Source of the DNA: Burkholderiales bacterium
GTDB lineage: Bacteria; Pseudomonadota; Gammaproteobacteria; Burkholderiales; Burkholderiaceae_C
NCBI GenBank assembly: GCA_016219375.1
Contig: JACRNC010000011.1
Coordinates: forward strand, 124,001 to 188,000
Direction: 5' to 3'
Length of the DNA stretch: 64,000 nt
Positions 1 to 7,342 of the stretch are shown one piece after another (within the stretch, counting starts at the first letter, position 1; every line of letters begins with the position of its first letter). A program made the translations under genes and the position numbers. The notes beneath the pieces were generated by a model. It saw only the letters and a list, made by a program, of their open reading frames with translations. It searched no databases and was not told the DNA's origin.

Positions 1-136
1 GCACGTCGGCCAGCGAGGCTCGGCCGGCGTCGTCGGCCCAGCCCCAGAGCTGCTGCACGCGCTGCGGCGCCGCGCTGGCCGGCAGACCGGCCAGCAGGCC
101 GATCAGCAGCAAAAGGCGGGAGAGGGCAGCGAGCAT
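1..136 (-). CDS. Secreted protein, N-terminus only (cut by window edge)
   Basis: An open frame reads leftward from an ATG at 134-136 off the window edge, giving 45 residues. It begins with a typical signal peptide: a short N-region, a Leu/Ile/Gly-rich core (LSRLLLLIGLLAGLPAS) and an Ala-x-Ala-like cleavage site near residue 23. The mature part starts with QQLWGWADDAGRASLADV, a pattern like the W-x-D-x-x-G segments at the start of some periplasmic lytic transglycosylases or DUF4124-type proteins. Too little is present to assign a function. No strong Shine-Dalgarno is visible. It diverges from the aroG leader region. Confidence 0.5.
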   Translation of the reverse strand, partial: MLAALSRLLLLIGLLAGLPASAAPQRVQQLWGWADDAGRASLADV

Positions 137-349
137 GCGGGGCGTGGGAGTCGGCGCGAGTCAGCGTCAGCCAGCTTCAGTGTGTGGGGGCGGCTCGTTC
201 AACCGCTGCACGGGCGCGCGGCCTGCGTCGCAGCACCGGGTGCACCGGACGTTCATCGGGCAGGCAGCGGGGATTATCCCGATGTGTGTCGATTTGTGAC
301 GATTGCGCCGGCCGCGCGGGGACGGGCTTGCGTGCTAAAGTCCTGCCCC

Positions 350-424
350 ATGCGTTTGGCCTGCTTTTTCTTCGGCTATTTCTGGTTCTCGCACCGCCCC
401 GGCGGAGGAGAGGCCAGCCTGTAA
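350..424 (+). CDS. Aromatic amino-acid-rich leader peptide of aroG
   Basis: A 24-codon frame (ATG 350, TAA 422-424) contains the run FFFGYFWF at codons 6-13: five Phe, one Tyr and one Trp codon in eight positions. It is followed by a perfect intrinsic terminator and then by DAHP synthase, the first enzyme of aromatic amino-acid synthesis. This is the layout of the enterobacterial pheA and trp leader peptides, where ribosome stalling at scarce charged tRNA controls termination. An extended -10-like element (TG-C-TAAAGT, 333-341) lies so close to the ATG that translation could be nearly leaderless; no strong Shine-Dalgarno is seen. The function is inferred from codon content and RNA layout. Confidence 0.75.
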   Translation: MRLACFFFGYFWFSHRPGGGEASL

Positions 425-458
425 GCCCAAAGCGAGCAGCGCAGACCGAATCCCCAAA

Positions 459-490
459 CCGCCGGGCTCCTCGCCCGGCGGTTTTTTTTT
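459..490 (+). terminator. Intrinsic terminator of the aroG attenuator
   Basis: Perfect 9-bp GC stem CCGCCGGGC / GCCCGGCGG (459-467 and 473-481), 5-nt loop, then nine consecutive T (482-490). It lies upstream of the aroG start with no complete gene before it except the aromatic leader peptide, so it probably acts as a conditional terminator. Confidence 0.92.
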
Positions 491-578
491 CGGCCCGTCA
501 CTTTTCATCCCGCAGCACGCGATCGCCGCCGCCACGAGCCGCAGCCGTCGCCCTTTGTCCCACAGGAGAGCCGCCGCA

Positions 579-1694
579 ATGAACACCGCCACCAGCGCCG
601 CAGAAGGCTGGATCGCCCCCGGCGACAAGACCTCGCGCACCGACGACGAGCGCATCAGGAACGTCACCCCGCTGCCGCCGCCCGAGCACCTCATCCGCTT
701 CTTCCCCATCCGCGGCACGCCGGTGGAGCAGCTGGTGGACGACACGAGGGAGCGCATCCGCCGCATCCTGCGCGGCCAGGACGACCGGCTGCTGGTGGTC
801 ATCGGCCCGTGCTCCATCCATGACCCGGCCGCAGCCCTGGAATACGCCAAGCGCCTGAAAGCCCAGCGCGAGGCCTACAAGGACACGCTGGAAGTGGTCA
901 TGCGCGTGTACTTCGAGAAGCCGCGCACCACGGTGGGCTGGAAGGGCCTGATCAACGACCCGTATCTGGACGGCAGCTTCCGCATCGACGAGGGCCTGCG
1001 CATGGCCCGCCAGCTGCTGCTGGAGATCAACCGCCTGGGCGTGCCCGCGGGCAGCGAGTTCCTGGACGTGATCAGCCCGCAGTACATCGGCGACCTGATC
1101 TCCTGGGGCGCGATCGGCGCGCGCACCACCGAAAGCCAGGTGCACCGCGAGCTGGCCTCGGGCCTGTCGGCTCCCATCGGCTTCAAGAACGGCACCGACG
1201 GCAACATCCGCATCGCCACCGACGCCATCCAGGCCGCGGCCCGCCCGCACCACTTCCTGTCGGTGCACAAGAACGGCCAGGTGGCCATCGTCGAGACGGC
1301 CGGCAACCCCGACTGCCACGTCATCCTGCGCGGCGGCAAGGCGCCCAACTACGACGCCGCCAGCGTGGAGGCCGCCTGCAAGGACCTGGAAGCGGCCAAG
1401 CTGCCGGCCAGCCTGATGGTGGACTGCTCGCATGCCAACTCGTCCAAGCAGCACCAGCGCCAGCTCGACGTGGCGCGCGACATCGCCGACCAGCTGGCCA
1501 GCGGCTCACGGCGGGTCTTCGGTGTGATGGTCGAGAGCCACCTGTGCGCCGGCGCGCAGAAGTTCAGCCCCGGCCAGGACGACCCGTCCAAGCTGGCCTA
1601 CGGCCAGAGCATCACCGATGCCTGCCTGGGCTGGGACGACTCGGCCGAGGTGCTGCGGCTGCTGTCGCAGGCGGTGGCCAAGCGCCGCGGCTGA
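579..1694 (+). CDS. aroG: 3-deoxy-7-phosphoheptulonate synthase (class I DAHP synthase)
   Basis: The 371-residue protein is a class I AroF/G/H-type DAHP synthase, which condenses phosphoenolpyruvate and erythrose 4-phosphate in the first step of the shikimate pathway. Family landmarks are GPCSIHD near residues 76-82, RTTVGWKG at 116-123, GSEFLD, the GFKNGTDG substrate loop, and the C-terminal MVDCSHANSSK and VMVESHL metal/phosphate motifs. The start at 579 follows a good Shine-Dalgarno (AGGAGAG, 564-570) and matches family length; the frame is open upstream. The gene lies directly behind an attenuator with an aromatic leader peptide, so expression is probably matched to charged aromatic tRNA. 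Feedback specificity (Phe, Tyr or Trp) cannot be read from sequence alone. Confidence 0.96.
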   Translation: MNTATSAAEGWIAPGDKTSRTDDERIRNVTPLPPPEHLIRFFPIRGTPVEQLVDDTRERIRRILRGQDDRLLVVIGPCSIHDPAAALEYAKRLKAQREAYKDTLEVVMRVYFEKPRTTVGWKGLINDPYLDGSFRIDEGLRMARQLLLEINRLGVPAGSEFLDVISPQYIGDLISWGAIGARTTESQVHRELASGLSAPIGFKNGTDGNIRIATDAIQAAARPHHFLSVHKNGQVAIVETAGNPDCHVILRGGKAPNYDAASVEAACKDLEAAKLPASLMVDCSHANSSKQHQRQLDVARDIADQLASGSRRVFGVMVESHLCAGAQKFSPGQDDPSKLAYGQSITDACLGWDDSAEVLRLLSQAVAKRRG

Positions 1695-1713
1695 GCGGCC
1701 TCGTGCCAACCAG

Positions 1714-1738
1714 AAGGGCCGTTTCGCGCGGCCCTTTT
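1714..1738. terminator. Intrinsic terminator after aroG, possibly bidirectional
   Basis: AAGGGCC (1714-1720) pairs with GGCCCTT (1730-1736), followed on the plus strand by T's. It lies between the convergent ends of aroG and corA. The A's before the stem could give a weaker terminator for the minus strand. Confidence 0.8.
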
Positions 1739-1758
1739 TCATGGCGTGATGGCGGCGT

Positions 1759-2718
1759 TCACTTGAGCCAGCCCTTGCGCCGGAAGTACCACAGCGGCGT
1801 GATGGCCGACATGATCATCAGCAGGACGGCGAACGGGTAGCCGAAGTGCCAGTTCAGCTCGGGCATGGCGTTGAAGTTCATGCCGTAGACGCTGGCGATC
1901 AGCGTGGGCGGCAGGAAGGCCACCGAGGCCACCGAGAAGATCTTGATGATCTTGTTCTGGTTGATGTTGATGAAGCCGACGGTGGCATCCATCAGGAAGT
2001 TGATCTTGTCGAAGAGGAAGGCCGTGTGCGAGTCGAGCGAGTCGATGTCGCGCAGGATCTGGCGGGCCTCCTCGAACTGATCGGCGTTGAGCATGCGCGC
2101 GCGCATCATGAAGCTCACCGCCCGGCGGGTGTCCATCACGTTGCGCCGGATGCGGCCGTTGACGTCCTCCTGGCGGGCGATGGCAGCCAGCGCGTCGCCT
2201 GCGGCGGCATCGTCCACCTCGGACTTCAGCACGCGGGCGGAGACCTTCTCCAGCTCGTCGTAGATGCCCTCCAGCGTGTCGGCGGAGTACTCCGCGTCGG
2301 CGTCGTAGAGCTTGAGCAGCACATCCTTGGCGTCCTCGATCAGGGCCGGGATGCGCCGCGCGCGCATGCGCAGCAGGCGAAAGACCGGCAGGTCCTCGCG
2401 GTGGATGGAGAACAGCACGTTGTCGTGCAGGATGAAGGCCACGCGCACGTTGCGCGGGGTGTCGGCATCGTCGATGAGGAAGTCGGTGCGGATGTGGATC
2501 GCGCCGTCCTCTTCATAGAAGCGGGCGGACTCCTCCAGGTCGTCGTCGACGATGTTGTCGGGGATGACCAGGCCGAAGCGGCCGGCGATCCAGCCCTTCT
2601 CGGTGGGCGTGGGCGCCTCCAGGTCGACCCAGACGGGGGCGACGGGCGAGAGGTCGTCGGGGCTGTTGATCTCTTCCTGGATCAGCCGGCCGCTGGCCAG
2701 CGTGAAGACGTTCAGCAT
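1759..2718 (-). CDS. corA: Magnesium/cobalt transport protein CorA
   Basis: A 319-residue CorA-family divalent cation channel. It has a long N-terminal cytoplasmic domain and two C-terminal membrane segments. The signature GMN lies at residues 279-281 (YGMNFNAMPEL), just after the first transmembrane helix, and the protein ends with the basic tail RRKGWLK. The start at 2718 gives the usual length and is preceded by TAGGAG; the frame is open upstream but those residues have no family character. It converges on aroG. A GATAAT-like -10 on the minus strand at 2994-2999 would give a leader of roughly 270 nt that holds a short reading frame. Confidence 0.95.
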   Translation of the reverse strand: MLNVFTLASGRLIQEEINSPDDLSPVAPVWVDLEAPTPTEKGWIAGRFGLVIPDNIVDDDLEESARFYEEDGAIHIRTDFLIDDADTPRNVRVAFILHDNVLFSIHREDLPVFRLLRMRARRIPALIEDAKDVLLKLYDADAEYSADTLEGIYDELEKVSARVLKSEVDDAAAGDALAAIARQEDVNGRIRRNVMDTRRAVSFMMRARMLNADQFEEARQILRDIDSLDSHTAFLFDKINFLMDATVGFININQNKIIKIFSVASVAFLPPTLIASVYGMNFNAMPELNWHFGYPFAVLLMIMSAITPLWYFRRKGWLK

Positions 2719-3246
2719 GCGGGCTCCTACGGCTGGCGCTGCTGTGCGCGCCTGGCCGGTCTCCGGGCGGGCGCTGTGCGTCGCGGGCCGGTGGGGCCGG
2801 GGCACAGCGCCGGTGGGCGTTCAGGGGGCAAGAGGGGGTGGGCACCGTCTCGCTCCTGTCGGCATTCGCGGCGCACGGCGCTGGGGCCGGTGCGGCACGA
2901 GGGCTCGTCAGCGCCGCGTGGCGTGACGGGGAGCGGACGGCGCCCGAGGATGGGCACTGTCCATAGGAGGTCTCCGCTGTGGGGAAGCCGGCGATTATCG
3001 CAGTGCAGCGTCGGGCTTGGGGTGGTCGATGGACCGGGTTGGATGCCCATGCAGCGTGGGCGTGATGCGGTTTGCGGGCGCGGGTGGCTGGCTTGAGGGC
3101 CGGCTTGACGGGCGGCTTGCGGCGGGCCTGCAGCGGGCCTGCAGCGGGCCGTTGGGGCGACGTGATGCGCCTTGTTCCCTGTGCCCCGCGCGGCGTGCGG
3201 CGTCCCCCGTGCGGCCAGCCTCGCCGGGCTTTGCCGCCAAAGCGGC
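2719..3246. other. Gap between corA and gspC: probable long corA leader
   Basis: No convincing protein gene fills these 528 bases. On the minus strand a GATAAT element (2994-2999) could be the corA -10. A short frame with its own Shine-Dalgarno sits at 2908-2964. Near 3118-3153 the plus strand shows about three direct copies of CGGGCCTGCAG-like sequence. Other reading frames look like shadows of GC-rich sequence. Confidence 0.5.
2908..2964 (-). CDS. Possible upstream leader ORF of corA
   Basis: An 18-codon frame on the minus strand starts with ATG at 2962-2964 and ends TGA at 2908-2910. It is preceded by GGAGA about six bases upstream. The peptide is rich in Pro, Ala and Arg (three Pro, five Arg or Lys-like residues). 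Salmonella corA is known to have an upstream leader ORF (corL) coupling translation to Rho-dependent termination, so the position is suggestive. A chance ORF in GC-rich sequence cannot be excluded. Confidence 0.25.
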   Translation of the reverse strand: MDSAHPRAPSAPRHATRR

Positions 3247-3828
3247 TCAGCGCGCCATGTCGGGCCCGGGCCGGCGCGGCGGCGGGACGTCGTCGGCCGG
3301 CGTCTGCATGTCGGGCGGCACACCTTCGGGCGTGGCCATGCCGGGGGCGGGCGTCGTGCCGCCCAGCGAGGGCGGCGGTGGCAGGCTGCCGGTGTTGGGC
3401 GCAGGCAGCGTGGGGGCGGCCAGCGTGGCGGCGGGCGGGCCGCCGGCCGGGCCGATGTCGGCGCCGCGGCTGCTGACGGCCTGCAGCACGAGCCGGCCGT
3501 CCACGCGCGCACCCACGCGGAAGGGCCGCGCCGGCTGGCCGTCCACCGCGATCAGCGCCACGCCTGCGCCGGCCGATCCGGCCGACCCGGCCCGGGGCGC
3601 GATCACGCCGACGAGCTGGAAGCGGCTGGCCAGCTGCGGCTCCGCGGCGACGGCCGTGGGCGCGGCGGGAAAGAGCTTGAGCACGTCGCCGCGCACGGCA
3701 TGGTCCATCGACACCGGCAGGGCCTGGGGCGGCACGGGCAGCGGATGGGCCAGCAGGCGCAGCGCCCAGAAGGCGAGGCTCGCGGCCACCACGGCCCAGG
3801 CCAGGAAGGCGGCGAGGCGTGCATTCAT
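3247..3828 (-). CDS. gspC: Type II secretion inner-membrane protein GspC
   Basis: The 193-residue protein has one N-terminal membrane segment (about residues 5-27, FLAWAVVAASLAFWALRLL). A homology-region domain follows at about 45-120 (FPAAPT...SRFQLVGVIAPR...ALIAVDGQPARPFRVGARVDGRLVLQAV), typical of GspC/GspP-like bridge proteins linking the secretin to the inner-membrane platform. The C-terminus is a Pro-rich tail instead of a PDZ domain. It is transcribed away from gspG, about 180 bp distant. A CATAAT element on its strand at 3837-3842 would place the transcription start almost at the ATG. Confidence 0.85.
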   Translation of the reverse strand: MNARLAAFLAWAVVAASLAFWALRLLAHPLPVPPQALPVSMDHAVRGDVLKLFPAAPTAVAAEPQLASRFQLVGVIAPRAGSAGSAGAGVALIAVDGQPARPFRVGARVDGRLVLQAVSSRGADIGPAGGPPAATLAAPTLPAPNTGSLPPPPSLGGTTPAPGMATPEGVPPDMQTPADDVPPPRRPGPDMAR

Positions 3829-4008
3829 GGCGGCTGATTATGATGGAGCGATACCTGCCGGCGCTGCCGTAAACACCCAGGTGGAGCGGCTGCTGTTTCG
3901 GCTTCAATGCGGCTCCCGCGGCGGGCGTGCCGATCGCCTCTGCCGGGCCGCCGCCGCAGGCCGGCCCTTGCCCCTGCCCCCCGCGCCGTTTCAATCAAGG
4001 GATATCCG

Positions 4009-4452
4009 ATGCTCCGTGCTGCAACCCTGCGCCGCGCTGCCCGCCATGGCCGCGGCTTCACGCTGATCGAGCTGATGGTGGTGCTGGTCATCATCGGCCT
4101 GCTGGCCGCGCTGATCGTGCCCAACGTGCTCAACCGCGCCGAGGAAGCGCGCGTGACCGCCGCGCGCACCGACATCAACAACCTGATGCAGGCGCTCAAG
4201 CTCTACCGCCTGGACAACCTGCGCTATCCCACCGCGCAGCAGGGGCTGGATGCGCTGCGCAGCAAGCCCACTGCGCCGCCGGTGCCGCCGAACTGGAAGC
4301 CTTATGTCGAGAAGCTGCCCAACGACCCGTGGGGCAACCCGTACCAGTACGTCAATCCCGGCGTGAAGGGCGAGATCGACATCTTCAGCTTCGGCGCCGA
4401 CGGCAAGGCCGGCGGCGAGGGCAACGACGCCGACATCGGCTCGTGGCAGTGA
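4009..4452 (+). CDS. gspG: Type II secretion major pseudopilin GspG
   Basis: A 147-residue pseudopilin, the main subunit of the secretion pseudopilus. A 16-residue basic leader ends in Gly, followed by the prepilin peptidase site and N-methylated helix (G16 then FTLIELMVVLVIIGLLAALIV). The body carries the conserved PNDPWGNPYQY segment and a C-terminal calcium-binding-like region (FGADGKAGGEGNDADIGSW). The start at 4009 has AAGGGA about seven bases upstream. It opens the long gspGHIJKLMNDEF run. Confidence 0.97.
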   Translation: MLRAATLRRAARHGRGFTLIELMVVLVIIGLLAALIVPNVLNRAEEARVTAARTDINNLMQALKLYRLDNLRYPTAQQGLDALRSKPTAPPVPPNWKPYVEKLPNDPWGNPYQYVNPGVKGEIDIFSFGADGKAGGEGNDADIGSWQ

Positions 4453-4479
4453 CGGCCTGAGGGCTGCGGGCGGAGCCCG

Positions 4480-4962
4480 ATGCGACGCGCGCGCGGCTTC
4501 ACGCTGATCGAGCTGCTGATCGTGGTGGCGCTGATCGCCGTGGCCAGCTCGGTGGTCACGCTGGCGCTGCGCGACCCGGCGGCCACGCAGCTGGAGCGCG
4601 AGGCGGTGCGCCTGGCCTCGCTGCTCGAATCCGCCCGCGCCGAGTCGCGCGCCCTGGGCCTGCCGGTGACCTGGCTGCCGCGGCCGTCGATGCAGGGCGG
4701 GCAGCGGCGCGACTTCAGCTTCGAGGGCCTGCCCGCGCGCATCAGCCCGCCCACGCGCTGGCTGCAGCCCGATGTGCATGCCGAGGTGGTCGGCGCCACG
4801 CCGGCGCGGCCGGGGCTGCAGCTGGGCCCGGAGCCTTGGATCGGCGCGCAGCGCATCGTGCTGCGGCTGGAGGGCCAGCAGGTGGTGCTGGCCACCGACG
4901 GGCTGGGGCCGTTCGAGATCGAGACCGCCGCAGCCGGCGAGGGAGCGGCCGATGGCTCCTGA
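4480..4962 (+). CDS. gspH: Type II secretion minor pseudopilin GspH
   Basis: A 160-residue minor pseudopilin. Its leader is only six residues (MRRARG) before FTLIELLIVVALIAVASSVV, with the required Glu at +5. The region about residues 40-60 (EREAVRLASLLESARAESRALG) is the usual GspH helix after the stalk. It begins 27 bases after gspG and overlaps the start of gspI by 11 bases. Confidence 0.92.
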   Translation: MRRARGFTLIELLIVVALIAVASSVVTLALRDPAATQLEREAVRLASLLESARAESRALGLPVTWLPRPSMQGGQRRDFSFEGLPARISPPTRWLQPDVHAEVVGATPARPGLQLGPEPWIGAQRIVLRLEGQQVVLATDGLGPFEIETAAAGEGAADGS

Positions 4963-5422
4963 CGCTTTCGCTGCCCGCGCTCATCGCGGTCCCTGCGCTC
5001 CTCTTGCCCGTGTCGGCCGGGCGCAGCGCATCGCGGCCCGTTGCCGCCCGGCCCGCGCCGCGGGGGCCGCAGCCCGCGGCCTGACGCTGATCGAGGTGCT
5101 GGTGGCGCTGGCCATCGTCGCCGTGACGCTGGCCGCCGGCATCAAGGCGGCCGGCGCGCTGACCGATAACGCCCGCCGGCTGCAGGACGTGACCGTGGCG
5201 CAGTGGTGCGCCGACAACCAGCTCACCGCGCTGCGCCTGAGCCGGCAGTTCCCCGGCGTGGGCGAGAGCCGCTATGCCTGCGAGCAGCTCGGCCGCGCAC
5301 TCGACGGCAAGCTGGTGGTGCGGCCCACGCCCAACCCCAACTTCCGCCGCGTCGATGCCGAGGTGTGGGACGAATCCGGCCGAATGGTGCTGCGGCTGTC
5401 CACCGTGTTGCCGAGGTTCTGA
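4952..5422 (+). CDS. gspI: Type II secretion minor pseudopilin GspI
   Basis: A 156-residue GspI-like pseudopilin: the processing site is G43 followed by LTLIEVLVALAIVAVTLAA, with Glu at +5. A WCADNQLTALRL segment and a beta-rich C-terminus ending LSTVLPRF follow. The ATG at 4952 overlaps the end of gspH and has a GAGGGA-like ribosome site; no in-frame alternative start lies between it and the processing site. The leader is therefore about 43 residues, much longer than the 6-16 seen in neighbouring pseudopilins. It ends directly against the gspJ start codon. Confidence 0.9.
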   Translation: MAPDAFAARAHRGPCAPLARVGRAQRIAARCRPARAAGAAARGLTLIEVLVALAIVAVTLAAGIKAAGALTDNARRLQDVTVAQWCADNQLTALRLSRQFPGVGESRYACEQLGRALDGKLVVRPTPNPNFRRVDAEVWDESGRMVLRLSTVLPRF

Positions 5423-6091
5423 ATGGCCCGCCGCGCATCGCAGGGCTTCACGCTGGTCGAGGTGCTGGTCGCCCTGCTCATCCTGGCCGTGATGGCCGGC
5501 ATGGCCTGGCAGGGCCTGGACGGCATGACCCGCTCGCGCGACGTGGCCCAGGCGCGGCTGACGGCCACGCTGCGGCTGCAATCCGTGATGGCGCAATGGG
5601 AGGCCGACCTGGCCGCGGTGCGCGACACCGGCGTCGTGCCCGGGCTGCAATACGACGGCGCCACGCTGCGGCTGACGCGGCGCGTCAATGGCGGCGTGCA
5701 GCTCGTCGCCTGGTCGCTGCGCCCCGGCGGCAATGGCGCTGGCACATGGCAGCGCTGGGCCGGCCCGGTGACCACGCGGCTGGACGACCTGCGCGAAGCC
5801 TGGCTGCGCTCGCAGCAGCTGCTGGGCAACGAAGCCGGGCAGCTCGTCGCGCAGCGGGGCGTGGCCGGCTGGCAGCTCTACTGCTGGCGCAGCGGGGCCT
5901 GGTCCAACTGCCAGTCCAGCGGCGACGTGGCCACCGCCGGCGTCGCCACCCTGCCCGGGGCCGTGCCGTCGCTGTCCACGCGCCAGCTGCTGCCCGGCGG
6001 CGTGCGCCTGGTGCTGACCTTTGCCGAGGGCAGCGGCGTGGCCGGGGGCCTCACGCGCGACGTGGTGCTGGCGCCGCAGTTCGTGCAATGA
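5423..6091 (+). CDS. gspJ: Type II secretion minor pseudopilin GspJ
   Basis: A 222-residue minor pseudopilin with a short leader (MARRASQG) before FTLVEVLVALLILAVMAGMAW. The GspJ-type segment LDGMTRSRDVAQARLTATLRLQSVMAQWEADLAAV follows. In studied systems GspJ joins GspI and GspK at the pseudopilus tip. The start codon directly abuts the gspI stop and its stop overlaps the gspK start (ATGA), indicating translational coupling. Confidence 0.93.
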   Translation: MARRASQGFTLVEVLVALLILAVMAGMAWQGLDGMTRSRDVAQARLTATLRLQSVMAQWEADLAAVRDTGVVPGLQYDGATLRLTRRVNGGVQLVAWSLRPGGNGAGTWQRWAGPVTTRLDDLREAWLRSQQLLGNEAGQLVAQRGVAGWQLYCWRSGAWSNCQSSGDVATAGVATLPGAVPSLSTRQLLPGGVRLVLTFAEGSGVAGGLTRDVVLAPQFVQ

Positions 6092-7239
6092 AGTTCGCAG
6101 CCAAACCATCGATGAGCCCGCCGAGCGCCCATGCCGCAATGACGACGCCTGCAGCCGCGCACCCCCGCGCTGGCCGGCTGGCGGCGGGGTGTGCTGCACC
6201 TGCTTCTCGGGCCCGCCTGGCCATTCGGCGCGGGCCGGGCGCGCGGCCCCGCCAGCGCGGCGCCGCGCTGCTGACCGCGATGGTCATCGTCACGCTGGTG
6301 GCCACGATGGCCGCCACCATGCTCTGGCAGCAGTGGCGCGCGGTGCAGGTGGAGTCGGCCGAGCGCGGCCGCGCGCAGGCCTACTGGATCCTCACCGGCG
6401 CGCTGGACTGGGCGCGGCTGATCCTGCGCGAGGACGTGCGCAGCGGCCAGCCCGTCACCCACCTGGGCGAGCCCTGGGCCACGCCGCTGGCCGAGGCCCG
6501 GCTGTCGAGCTTCCTGGCCGTGGACCGCGAGCACACCGAGGACGCGCCCGAGGCCTTCCTCTCCGGCTCGATGACCGACCTGCAGTCGCGCTACAACCTG
6601 CGCAACCTGGTGGCCGACGGCAAGATCGTGCCGCAGGAGCTGGCTGCGCTGCGCCGGCTGTGCGAGGCGGCGGGCCTGGCCCCCGCGCTGGCCGACGGCC
6701 TGGCCGAGAACCTGCGCCAGGCCTGGGTGGCCGTCGAGCGCGCCACGCCCGAGGCCGCCGCTGCCGCCGCCAGCGCCGCCGCGGCCCAGGGCACCAGCGT
6801 CAGCCCGCTGCCCGACAACCCGCCGCTTGCACCCACCACGCTGGACGACCTGGTCTGGCTGGGGCTGGACGCGGCCTCGGTGGCGCGGCTCAAGCCCTAT
6901 GTGGTCATCCTGCCCGAGCCCACGCGCGTGAACATCAACACCGCGCCCAAGGAGGTGATCGCCGCGGTCATCGACGGGCTGGATCTCTCCAGCGCCGAGC
7001 GCCTGGTGCAGGCCCGCCAGCGCAGCCCGATGAGCTCGCCGTCGGACGCCGCGCCGCTGATGGGCCGCCCGGCGCTGGACGCGCTGGCGCTGGCGCGGGT
7101 GGATGTGGACTCGGCCTACTTCGAGGTGCGCGGCCGGCTGCGCTTCGAAGACCGGGTGGTGGAGCAGCGCTTTTTGGTCAAGCGCGTGGGGCAGGAGGTA
7201 ATTACCCTGCACCAGGAGCGCAGCGCCGGGGTCGAATAG
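6088..7239 (+). CDS. gspK: Type II secretion minor pseudopilin GspK
   Basis: A 383-residue GspK, the large tip pseudopilin. The hydrophobic stalk follows RQRGAALLTAMVIVTLVATMAA, so the processing Gly is residue 58 and the N-terminal extension is unusually long. The large globular domain contains the family segments DLQSRYNLRNLV (about 150) and RVNINTAPKEVIAA (about 290-305). A Glu/Ala-rich stretch (about 215-245) looks like a flexible insertion. The first ATG overlaps the gspJ stop; an internal ATG at 6139 would shorten the leader to about 41 residues. Confidence 0.9.
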   Translation: MKFAAKPSMSPPSAHAAMTTPAAAHPRAGRLAAGCAAPASRARLAIRRGPGARPRQRGAALLTAMVIVTLVATMAATMLWQQWRAVQVESAERGRAQAYWILTGALDWARLILREDVRSGQPVTHLGEPWATPLAEARLSSFLAVDREHTEDAPEAFLSGSMTDLQSRYNLRNLVADGKIVPQELAALRRLCEAAGLAPALADGLAENLRQAWVAVERATPEAAAAAASAAAAQGTSVSPLPDNPPLAPTTLDDLVWLGLDAASVARLKPYVVILPEPTRVNINTAPKEVIAAVIDGLDLSSAERLVQARQRSPMSSPSDAAPLMGRPALDALALARVDVDSAYFEVRGRLRFEDRVVEQRFLVKRVGQEVITLHQERSAGVE

Positions 7240-7342
7240 CGGCGCGCGCGCCACACTGCCCCATGATCGGGCTTGCCCCGTCCGATGGCCGTCACGGGCC
7301 GCTTCCTAGAATGTCTCTTCACCATCGAGCCGCCCGGCCTGC

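Larger units (their letters stand above)
350..490 (+). promoter_or_regulatory. Transcription attenuator controlling aroG
   Basis: Two mutually exclusive pairings can be drawn. The terminator pairs 459-467 with 473-481. An alternative antiterminator pairs 401-410 (GGCGGAGGAG) with 467-475 (CTCCTCGCC), one G bulged at 404, using the terminator loop and part of its 3' arm. A ribosome stalled on the aromatic codons (365-388) would leave 401-410 free and favour readthrough. A ribosome reaching the stop codon at 422 would cover 401-410 and let the terminator form. Codon content, spacing and both structures are visible; the regulatory behaviour is inferred. Confidence 0.75.

Noticed and set aside
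7273-7312. Internal gspL promoter (TAGAAT)
   Set aside because: A -10-like hexamer exists but the nearest TTG-like -35 is 28 bases away; too weak to list as a feature.
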